From NCBI GenBank assembly GCA_964385305.1, contig CAYLOP010000134.1, positions 1 through 8,606 of the forward strand: DNA of 8,606 nucleotides, given 5' to 3'. This document shows positions 1 to 5,852 of the stretch, piece after piece. The stretch's first letter is position 1. The number at the start of each line of letters is the position of its first letter. Source of the stretch: CAYLOP01 sp964385305 (GTDB lineage Bacteria > Chloroflexota > Anaerolineae > Anaerolineales > E44-bin32). The notes beneath the pieces are model-generated. The model did no database searches, had not been told where the DNA came from, and saw only the letters and a program-made list of their open reading frames with translations. The translations under genes were made by a program, and so were the position numbers.

Positions 1-190
1 CCATGCAGGAATTGACCGGCTCGCCGTTCATCATCACCGTGCAGGCGCCGCATTCACCGGCGGAACAGCCATCCTTGGTGCCCGTCAAGCCAAGCTGCTC
101 CCGCAGCAGCGTGAGCAAGGTCATGTTAGAGGGCACTTCAACGTCTTCGCGTATACCATTGACTGTTAATGCGATGCTGTGTTTCGCCAT
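1..190 (-). CDS. [2Fe-2S] small subunit of a CO/xanthine dehydrogenase-type molybdenum hydroxylase (3' end outside window)
   Basis: This is the N-terminal 63 residues of a CoxS/XdhC-type iron-sulfur subunit, which passes electrons from the molybdenum centre to the FAD subunit in cytoplasmic molybdenum hydroxylases. The plant-type ferredoxin cluster motif is complete: C42-x4-C47-x2-C50-x11-C62, within GCSAGECGACT and the following NSC. A beta-strand segment (ALTVNGI) and a helix (TLLTLLREQLGL) precede it, as is usual. The family is about 150-170 residues, so the C-terminal four-helix [2Fe-2S] domain lies beyond coordinate 1. The ATG at 190-188 directly follows the TAG of the FAD-subunit gene (193-191), and a GAGGAGGG Shine-Dalgarno lies inside the end of that gene, so the two are translationally coupled. 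The order M then S matches CoxMSL operons. The substrate cannot be read from this subunit. Family assignment is secure. Confidence 0.95.
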   Translation of the reverse strand, partial: MAKHSIALTVNGIREDVEVPSNMTLLTLLREQLGLTGTKDGCSAGECGACTVMMNGEPVNSCM

Positions 191-1090
191 CTAACCCTCC
201 TCACGGAGCAATGCCCATACAGCTTGAATACCTCGGCGGGTTAAAACCCTGACCATCTCTCGCCGATAACGGGCCGTAGCACGCACATCGTCTATCGGAT
301 TGCATGCCTCCTGGGTTGCCCCGGCCGCCATTTCGATCGTGTCATTTGCCAGCGGGCTGTGAGCCAGAATTTCCTCTGCCTTCGGGACCCGGATCGGTGT
401 GGGAGCTACCGAGGCCAGAGCAATTCGAAATCGATAGCCCGATGGTGTTCTGTCATCTGGATACCCCATCACCGCCACACCGGCGATGGCAAGGTCACCT
501 TCGGAATTACGCCCAAGCTTGAGATAACGGCCTTTCCAGCCTGCTGGGGGTATCGGAACCTCGATGCGGGTCAGAAATTCACCCTTTTGGAGCGCATTTT
601 CGCCTGGGCCCAGGAAAAACGCGGCTGCAGGGATGCTTCGCTCACCTGCTTCTCCTTGGGCGATTAAGCTGACCTCTAAGACGAGGACCGCAGGGGCGGT
701 GTCTGCCGCCGGGGAGGCGTTGCACAAGTTGCCACCGATAGTCGCCCGATTACGAAGCTGATATGAGGCCACCGTCTCGGCCGCCTCAGCAAGCAGGGGG
801 TATTTATCCATCACCGCAGGATGCCGAGCTACGGCGTTCATGCTTGTAGCTGCGCCAATGCTGAGACCAGTATCCGAATTAAACTCAATGGCGGTCAATC
901 CCGGCAGATGTTTCACATCAACCAGAAGCTTTGGCTCCACGACGCCGTTCCGCATCTGAACGAAAATATCGGTACCTCCCATTAGGAGATGAGCATCGTT
1001 CGAGTGATTGAGAAGCAATTCTGTAACCTGCTCGGGCGAATCAGCGCGTACGTAGTCAAAACTCGGCAGTCCCGGCAGCGGAGTGCTCAT
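191..1090 (-). CDS. FAD-binding (medium) subunit of a CO/xanthine dehydrogenase-type molybdenum hydroxylase
   Basis: This is a CoxM/XdhB-type flavoprotein of 299 residues, close to the usual 280-300. It accepts electrons from the [2Fe-2S] subunit and passes them to NAD+, quinone or another acceptor. The two FAD loops are visible: MGGTD at about residues 37-41 and TIGGN at about 117-121, followed by NASPAADTAP at 124-133, a hallmark of the family. The C-terminal CO-dehydrogenase flavoprotein domain follows (about 175-290), including YLKLGR near 192 and an R-Y-R-R-E-M stretch near the end. I place the start at the ATG at 1090-1088, because a GGGAGGTG Shine-Dalgarno (1101-1094) sits 5 nt before it. 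The in-frame GTG at 1096-1094 overlaps that Shine-Dalgarno and is unlikely. A 137-nt gap without an obvious terminator separates it from the upstream cyclase-family gene. The substrate (CO, purine, nicotinate, another heterocycle or aldehyde) is set by the large subunit, which is not in the window. Confidence 0.95.
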   Translation of the reverse strand: MSTPLPGLPSFDYVRADSPEQVTELLLNHSNDAHLLMGGTDIFVQMRNGVVEPKLLVDVKHLPGLTAIEFNSDTGLSIGAATSMNAVARHPAVMDKYPLLAEAAETVASYQLRNRATIGGNLCNASPAADTAPAVLVLEVSLIAQGEAGERSIPAAAFFLGPGENALQKGEFLTRIEVPIPPAGWKGRYLKLGRNSEGDLAIAGVAVMGYPDDRTPSGYRFRIALASVAPTPIRVPKAEEILAHSPLANDTIEMAAGATQEACNPIDDVRATARYRREMVRVLTRRGIQAVWALLREEG

Positions 1091-1093
1091 TTC

Positions 1094-1101
1094 CACCTCC
1101 C
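1094..1101 (-). promoter_or_regulatory. Ribosome binding site deciding the FAD-subunit start
   Basis: GGGAGGTG on the minus strand lies 3-5 nt before the ATG at 1090-1088. It overlaps the alternative GTG start (1096-1094), so that GTG cannot be served by it. This gives a protein two residues shorter than the longest open frame. Confidence 0.75.
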
Positions 1102-1227
1102 ATCACAGAGCGCTGAGAAATTTATCTCCAAAAATTCCGGTCACCCAAATCTTGATCCCCACTAGATTGGGCTCCTTGTCATCTCGGTTGTACAGCCCTT
1201 CGTAGCAACCCACTCGACCCCCTGTCG

Positions 1228-2076
1228 CTAGATCTGTGAGCATTGACACACACAGTCCCCAAACCTGGTGTGCTCGAATGTCTTCTTTTTCTCCATCAGG
1301 GCGGCGTAGCGATCATCATCCACAAAGGCGACGATGCGGCTGATGCTTGATTCGCCATCGACAAATCGCCAGGGGAAACAGCCGATCTCCACCCTTTCGT
1401 TGAGCAGGAGGTCAATATCTCCGCCAAGGCACTCGGCATGGATGATCCCGTGAGGGAACAGCTCGATGTGCATGAATTGGTACTTGTCGTCGCTGAGGCG
1501 TTCAGCCAGGGGTTGGCCGTATTTCTCCTGGAAATGAGCATCCGCCTCCTTGGCTTCACGGGGCATCCAGTCGCGGATGATCGTGTTCATCGGGTGATCG
1601 GCGCTGCCGCAATCCACACCTAGCCATTTCAGTTTCTTGTCTTTACACCACTCAGCGAATTCGAGGTCAGGGCCGGGGTGTTTGACCATGTAGCGGACCT
1701 CATCAGCTTTGGGCTGATCCCAGCCGTAACGATGATAGCCGGTGTGGATGAGCAGAATATCGCCCTCGTGAACTTCGACGCGCTCCTCAACCATTTTGGA
1801 GGTGTAGATATCGTAATCGCCGACCGCATCCGATAAATCAACGATCGCGCCTGGACCAAACAAAAAGTCAAAGTCAAGTGAAGCGATATCCTTGCCAGGA
1901 GTGTAGAAATGGATCTCGCCATCCAGGTGAGTGCCTAAATGGTTGGAATGGGTGACGATCTGACCGTTCGCTCCATTGGGGGCAAGCCGTTTGAAGTACT
2001 TGACCTGCAATGGTTCATACGTCGGCCATGGTGGGGTACCAATGCCGAGGGGTATCGTAAGATCAACGATTTTCAT
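1228..2076 (-). CDS. Cyclase-family metal-dependent hydrolase (kynurenine formamidase / isatin hydrolase superfamily, PF04199)
   Basis: This 282-residue protein belongs to the cyclase superfamily. Known members hydrolyse amide bonds in N-formylkynurenine (KynB) or open cyclic amides (isatin hydrolase), usually with Mn2+ or Zn2+. The metal motif HxGTHxDxxxH is at H46-L-G-T-H50-L-D52-G-E-I-H56. The glutamate near the C-terminus (E215, in HAECLGG) fits the conserved late Glu of the family. The usual proline of HxGTHxDxPxH is glutamate here (E54). The last residues carry a CxCxC cluster (C275, C277, C279), which I do not associate with the family. The ATG at 2076 has a GGAGAGGG Shine-Dalgarno at 2091-2084 with 7-nt spacing. 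It lies 60 nt after the DUF1116 gene, with no terminator between. By context it may open a ring or cleave an amide in a nitrogen-compound pathway (inference); the substrate is unknown. Confidence 0.88.
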   Translation of the reverse strand: MKIVDLTIPLGIGTPPWPTYEPLQVKYFKRLAPNGANGQIVTHSNHLGTHLDGEIHFYTPGKDIASLDFDFLFGPGAIVDLSDAVGDYDIYTSKMVEERVEVHEGDILLIHTGYHRYGWDQPKADEVRYMVKHPGPDLEFAEWCKDKKLKWLGVDCGSADHPMNTIIRDWMPREAKEADAHFQEKYGQPLAERLSDDKYQFMHIELFPHGIIHAECLGGDIDLLLNERVEIGCFPWRFVDGESSISRIVAFVDDDRYAALMEKKKTFEHTRFGDCVCQCSQI

Positions 2077-2136
2077 AGCTCAACCCTCTCCTTTTCTCTA
2101 GGAACCCTATCAGGGTCTCCATCGTCTTTCTTGAAA

Positions 2137-3543
2137 TCACCAATCCTGGACAGCTTCAAAGGCATCTTGGAAGCATTGCTGCGGCGCACGTAGTACGCCG
2201 GCTCCCACCATGCCGATGCCAGGTTCTTTATGCGCGATACCGGTATTCAGCTTGGGTAGGATCCCGGTCTCGGCTACCAAGCGGACGTCGATGCCGGTGG
2301 GCGTGCCACGAAAGTCGAGCGCCGGAATGGTGAAATGCTCATGCTCTGTGAAGCAGATCTCGTACATTTCCAATGTCGCGCTCAAGGCATCCGGTGCGCT
2401 GCCGCCCACGAAGCTAGCGATTGCCGGCGCGGCCGCCATAGCGAAGCCGCCGAAGCCCGCCGTCTCGGTTACCGTGCTATCCCCGATATCCGGGTTGGCG
2501 TCATCGGCAGTGAAGCCGGGCAGGTAGAGACCATCTACCATCCCAGCCGGAGCGACGAACCAGCGCTCGGGATCGCCGGCCATGCGGATGCCAAAATCCG
2601 TCCCATTGCGTGCCATCACGGTCAGGATCGTCGAACCTTCGATACCTTCAGCCGGCTCGAGCATCGCCTTCCCGGCAGGCATGGAGAGGTTCAAGAAGAA
2701 ATGGTCATTGCCATCCATAAACTGGATTACCTCAGCCAGCCTCTCGCCATCGTCGCAAGTGCGGGCCAGTGCAGGACCCAACGCTCTGATCAGGAGTGAG
2801 GTGCCCGCACGATTGCGGTTGTGGCACTCATCGCCCATGTGCAGCGCTTGGGCGATTAACGCTCGTAAATCAACCGACCCGGAACCTTCGAGCGCAGCTG
2901 CCAAGGTTGGGTAAAGGACATCAGCCATCCAGCGTAAACGGACATACACATCCTCACCAAAAGCGCCGTAGCGGAGCACCTTTCCTAATCCCTCATTCAG
3001 GGTGCAGTAGGCGTGGTTCCCAAACTCGGCGTTTTTTATGATCCACACCGGCATCGAGGGGGAGATGATCCCGGCCATCGGTCCAACGGCGTGATGATGA
3101 TGACAAGGACCGAAGGTGATCTCTTCGCTGGCGGCTAGTTCGGCGGCACGCTCTGGGGATTCAGCCAATCCCTCATACACCAGAGCGCCCATGACTGCAC
3201 CACGCGTCGGTCCGCACATGCGCGCCCAAGTGATCGGAGGACCGGCATGCAGGATGGTCCGCTCGGTCATGCCGGGGATCACGTTGCGAGCAAGATCCAG
3301 ACCGACGATCTCGGGTCTGCCTGCCATGATACGCTTTACGGCTTCTTCATTTGCCTCATCGATAGATACGCCCGCCTGGGTATGGGTTAAATGCAAGACA
3401 CCCTGCGGCGGCGGTCGCCAATCAACTTCGACCACAGGAACACCTTGTTGACGTACGCTCTCGGAAAAATCTGTCAAGCCAACATTGACGACAGACAGCG
3501 ACCGCCCGAAAAACTCACTTAGCCGCTTCGAAGGTGAGGCCAT
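2137..3543 (-). CDS. DUF1116 family protein (YlbE/AllG-like, oxamate carbamoyltransferase-associated)
   Basis: This is a 468-residue DUF1116 protein. The E. coli member (YlbE/AllG) works with FdrA and AllH in oxamate carbamoyltransfer in the allantoin pathway; the catalytic residues are not established as far as I know. Conserved blocks, numbered from the chosen start: NVGLTDFSESVRQQGV followed by VDWRPP near the N-terminus, GPPITWARMCGPTRGA at about 101-116, PCHHHHAVGPM at about 146-156, LNEGLGKVLRYG at about 182-193, GDECHNRN at about 237-244 and GNDHFFLN at about 278-285. The ATG at 3543 is preceded by GGAGGTGA with 8-nt spacing. A longer frame from TTG at 3561 would begin inside that Shine-Dalgarno and is rejected. 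The first 29 nt overlap the end of the DUF35 gene in another frame. Unlike the E. coli arrangement, it is not next to the FdrA gene. Oxamate as substrate is only one possibility. Confidence 0.9.
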   Translation of the reverse strand: MASPSKRLSEFFGRSLSVVNVGLTDFSESVRQQGVPVVEVDWRPPPQGVLHLTHTQAGVSIDEANEEAVKRIMAGRPEIVGLDLARNVIPGMTERTILHAGPPITWARMCGPTRGAVMGALVYEGLAESPERAAELAASEEITFGPCHHHHAVGPMAGIISPSMPVWIIKNAEFGNHAYCTLNEGLGKVLRYGAFGEDVYVRLRWMADVLYPTLAAALEGSGSVDLRALIAQALHMGDECHNRNRAGTSLLIRALGPALARTCDDGERLAEVIQFMDGNDHFFLNLSMPAGKAMLEPAEGIEGSTILTVMARNGTDFGIRMAGDPERWFVAPAGMVDGLYLPGFTADDANPDIGDSTVTETAGFGGFAMAAAPAIASFVGGSAPDALSATLEMYEICFTEHEHFTIPALDFRGTPTGIDVRLVAETGILPKLNTGIAHKEPGIGMVGAGVLRAPQQCFQDAFEAVQDW

Positions 3544-3853
3544 AGACCTTCTCACCTCCAATCACCCGGACTGGTTCCCAGCCAGCCCTGAGCTTCATCC
3601 CGATCTTGACCTTGTCGGATTTGATCACACCCAGAGCTTTAACCCCGTTATCGAACTCAACAACACCAAGCACCCGCCCACGCTCATCTATCCCCCATGG
3701 AAGCTGTTCGATAACAGTATAGGTCAGCAGCTTGCCGTTGACCGAGGGTGAAATCTCTTTAAAATCACGCCCGTTGCACTTGAGGCATCGAAAGTGATGC
3801 GGGTACATCACATGGCCGCAATCTTTGCACTTGTATGCCGTGATGGTCTTCAT
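3515..3853 (-). CDS. DUF35 zinc-ribbon/OB-fold protein (thiolase partner)
   Basis: This small protein of 112 residues has an N-terminal rubredoxin-like zinc ribbon, C9-x2-C12-x10-C23-x2-C26, followed by an OB-fold segment (about 38-105; LLTYTVIEQLP, VLGVVEFDNGVKALGVI, KIGMKLRAGW). DUF35 proteins bind thiolases or thiolase-like proteins. Known examples are the archaeal thiolase/HMG-CoA synthase complex, BbsA of benzoylsuccinyl-CoA thiolase, PhlB of the phloroglucinol acyltransferase, and the DUF35 domain of ChsH2 that activates the steroid aldolase Ltp2. The start is the ATG at 3853-3851, preceded by GAGGAGG at 3865-3859. The longer frame from TTG at 3874 is less likely. The ATG overlaps the TGA of the thiolase gene (ATGA, 3853-3850), which implies coupled translation and a complex with that protein. 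Its last 29 nt overlap the DUF1116 gene. Confidence 0.93.
   Translation of the reverse strand: MKTITAYKCKDCGHVMYPHHFRCLKCNGRDFKEISPSVNGKLLTYTVIEQLPWGIDERGRVLGVVEFDNGVKALGVIKSDKVKIGMKLRAGWEPVRVIGGEKVYGLTFEAAK
3552..3559 (-). promoter_or_regulatory. Ribosome binding site of the DUF1116 gene, inside the DUF35 coding region
   Basis: GGAGGTGA on the minus strand lies 8 nt before the ATG at 3543-3541. It sits within the last codons of the DUF35 gene, so ribosomes finishing that gene pass over it. It supports the ATG over the TTG at 3561. Confidence 0.75.
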
Positions 3854-5034
3854 GCCTCCCTCCTCAATACGCAAGCGACGACATTGTTTCCAAATCCGCC
3901 GAAGTTCAGGGAGAAGCCGTTCTTGGCATCCTTAACCTGTCGCTCGCCAGCTTCCCCACGGAGTTGCCAAACAAGCTCTACCACCTGGGCTACACCCGTC
4001 GCTCCGACAGGGTGGCCACGGGCCTTCAGGCCGCCAGATGGGTTAATAGGAAGTTTTCCGCCGATGCGGGTCACACCTGCCTCCAGCGCCTTGGCCCCCT
4101 CCCCCTTGGGGAAGAAGCCTGCATGTTCGCTCTCGGCGATCTCCAGGATCGTGAAGGCATCGTGCAGTTCAGCTACATCGATGTCCTTAGGCTTGATCCC
4201 TGCCATGGCGAAGGCTTTCTTGGATGCAATCGTCACCGCCTTAAGATCAGTGGGATCGCTCCTTTCCTGGAGCGTGTGTGTGTCTGTGGCTTGTCCTACG
4301 CCGGCAACTTTTACGATCGGTTTCTTAAGCTTGTTGGCCATCTCAACGCTGGTTAACAAAACAGCAGCTGCCCCATCACTAACCGGGCAGCAGTCGTAGA
4401 GATGAATGGGATCCGCCACGATTGGACTGTTGACATGGGCTTGTGGGTGGGTGAGAACCCCCTCCATCGTGATTTTCATCTGGATGTGCGCGTACGGATT
4501 GAGCAACCCGTTCTCTTGGTTCTTGATCGCCACCATCGTCAGGTGCTCGCGCGTGACCCCATACTTCTCCATATACAAACGGGCGAACATCCCAGCCATG
4601 GCTGGCAGCGTTACACCATAAATATATTCCGCCTCAGGATGGGTCATGGCAGCCACAACGTCCGTGGCCTTCGGACCTATCACCTCGCGCATCTTTTCGC
4701 CGCCTACGACCAAGACAACATCATAGTAGCCGGAAGCAACTGCCAAAAAGCCGTTCTTGATCGCCGATCCGCCCGAGGCCGGGCCGTTTTCTATCCGCTC
4801 GGCTGCGGCCGGCATAAGATTGAGCCTATCCACAAGGGCACTGGCTACCGAAACTTGATGATTGAACAAGCCAGAGGCCATGTTGCCAACATAGACAGCA
4901 TCCACAGGATGATCCCCCAGACCAGCATCGTCCATGGCGTTCAATCCAGCCATGGCGAGCATATCAACCAGGCTGTCGTCATCCCGTCGCTCAAACGGGA
5001 TCATGCCTACTCCAGTAGCAACGACGGGTCTCAT
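3850..5034 (-). CDS. SCP-x-type thiolase homologue lacking the catalytic cysteine
   Basis: This 394-residue protein spans the whole thiolase fold (family length about 390). The C-terminal thiolase residues are present: H291 in ELHDAFT (the HDCF/NEAF position) and H341 in GGLKARGHPVGATG, plus the glycine-rich end SLNFGGFGNN. The nucleophile loop, however, reads RIENGPASGGSA at residues 80-91, where relatives have a form of ENxCASGG. Proline 85 (codon CCG, 4782-4780) stands where cysteine should be. The flanking sequence aligns without gaps and the frame is intact, so this is not a frameshift. Cysteines in HLYDCCPVSDG (215-216) belong to a different, conserved loop. Cys-less thiolase-fold proteins that pair with DUF35, such as Ltp2, act as aldolases, but Ltp2 uses tyrosines where this protein keeps histidines. 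The reaction is therefore open: C-C cleavage, acyl transfer or a scaffold. The ATG at 5034 overlaps the upstream TGA (ATGA), with GGAGGGA just before it. Confidence 0.9.
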   Translation of the reverse strand: MRPVVATGVGMIPFERRDDDSLVDMLAMAGLNAMDDAGLGDHPVDAVYVGNMASGLFNHQVSVASALVDRLNLMPAAAERIENGPASGGSAIKNGFLAVASGYYDVVLVVGGEKMREVIGPKATDVVAAMTHPEAEYIYGVTLPAMAGMFARLYMEKYGVTREHLTMVAIKNQENGLLNPYAHIQMKITMEGVLTHPQAHVNSPIVADPIHLYDCCPVSDGAAAVLLTSVEMANKLKKPIVKVAGVGQATDTHTLQERSDPTDLKAVTIASKKAFAMAGIKPKDIDVAELHDAFTILEIAESEHAGFFPKGEGAKALEAGVTRIGGKLPINPSGGLKARGHPVGATGVAQVVELVWQLRGEAGERQVKDAKNGFSLNFGGFGNNVVACVLRREA

Positions 5035-5723
5035 TGGATCTCCCTCCTCCTCGCACCGAGGATTTTCTCCAAGATGTCCTCCTCACTGGCGACGGTGATT
5101 TCTCTCTCTGCGACCTCCATCAACTCTTTCGGAACAGGTCGCTCGCCAGCAACAAGACGGTCTTTGTTGCTGTAGTACAACTCCCGAGTTAAGGCAAACG
5201 GTGTAGCACCTCCCAACTCGTGCTGACCTTCGCGCATCTCCAACTCATACTCGATCATCCAGCGCCGAAAGCCGATAGGGCTTTCCGCAGTGATCAAAAC
5301 CTCCTCCCGGCCCAGATATTCGATCGAGTACTCCATCTTTGCAGCAAACAGATGAGCTCCGATGCGCAAGCCGCGTTCAATTGCAAGCGTATGCAGGCTG
5401 ATATCAAGCTTTGGAGAATAACTCCGCGTATTGACAATGCCCACGAGCAAACCATCAATCTGGCCTACCAAGCAAAACTCGTCCCGGACACGGTAGCGAT
5501 ACCATCCCAGGAGCTCGGCGTATAGTCGCGCTCCGACGATATCATAGTAATCCCGAGCAACCTCGAATGTTGGCCTGACAGCATTAAGTAATACTGGAAC
5601 GGCGTCACGATCCACCTGACGCACCACCATTTTGCCCCCCGTGGCCAATGTGATCACTTTGGGGGGATAAGGCACCTTTTCCATTTCGGGTGGTCTCAGG
5701 TATGCCTCGACTTCCATATCCAT
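5031..5723 (-). CDS. GNAT-like protein of unknown function
   Basis: This 230-residue protein has a pattern that fits the GNAT acyl-CoA transferase fold, though I do not recognise a named family. Residues 31-50 (MVVRQVDRDAVPVLLNAV) fit strand 1 and helix 1. Residues 83-99 (FCLVGQIDGLLVGIVNT) fit the strand 2-3 hairpin. Residues 107-137 fit strand 4 and the acyl-CoA loop, where RGLRIGAHLF aligns with the usual RGxGIGxxLL. Residues 142-160 fit strand 5 and the late helix (VLITAESPIGFRRWMIEYE). The first glycine of the pyrophosphate-binding motif is arginine (R120), so CoA binding may be altered or lost. A basic, helical tail follows (190-230). The ATG at 5723 has a perfect AGGAGG (5736-5731) with 7-nt spacing. 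The TGA overlaps the thiolase ATG by 4 nt, suggesting a role tied to the thiolase/DUF35 pair. A 129-nt gap with no clear terminator separates it from the FdrA-like gene. Confidence 0.85.
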   Translation of the reverse strand: MDMEVEAYLRPPEMEKVPYPPKVITLATGGKMVVRQVDRDAVPVLLNAVRPTFEVARDYYDIVGARLYAELLGWYRYRVRDEFCLVGQIDGLLVGIVNTRSYSPKLDISLHTLAIERGLRIGAHLFAAKMEYSIEYLGREEVLITAESPIGFRRWMIEYELEMREGQHELGGATPFALTRELYYSNKDRLVAGERPVPKELMEVAEREITVASEEDILEKILGARRREIQ

Positions 5724-5852
5724 GTTTTGTCCTCCTGAGCTTTATGCGTACACAAGAAAGAAGGGTTTTCTCTTTATGAACACTTTATTGCATAGGTTGT
5801 CTCCATTACCAAATATCGACTACTCGGTACGGCGCCATGCGCGTAGCGACAC

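Noticed and set aside
3559..3561. TTG start for the DUF1116 protein
   Set aside because: The codon overlaps the Shine-Dalgarno that serves the ATG at 3543.
3794..4399. Plus-strand open frame of 201 codons
   Set aside because: It is antisense to the thiolase gene, has low-complexity composition and no family features.
4402..5175. Plus-strand open frame of 257 codons
   Set aside because: It lies antisense to the thiolase and GNAT-like genes, lacks a good Shine-Dalgarno, and its translation shows no domain pattern. It is a shadow of the coding strand.
5753..5776. Possible attenuator or terminator between the FdrA-like and GNAT-like genes
   Set aside because: The inverted repeat is about 5 bp, A/T-rich and imperfect, with no clear U-tract; the gap is otherwise featureless.
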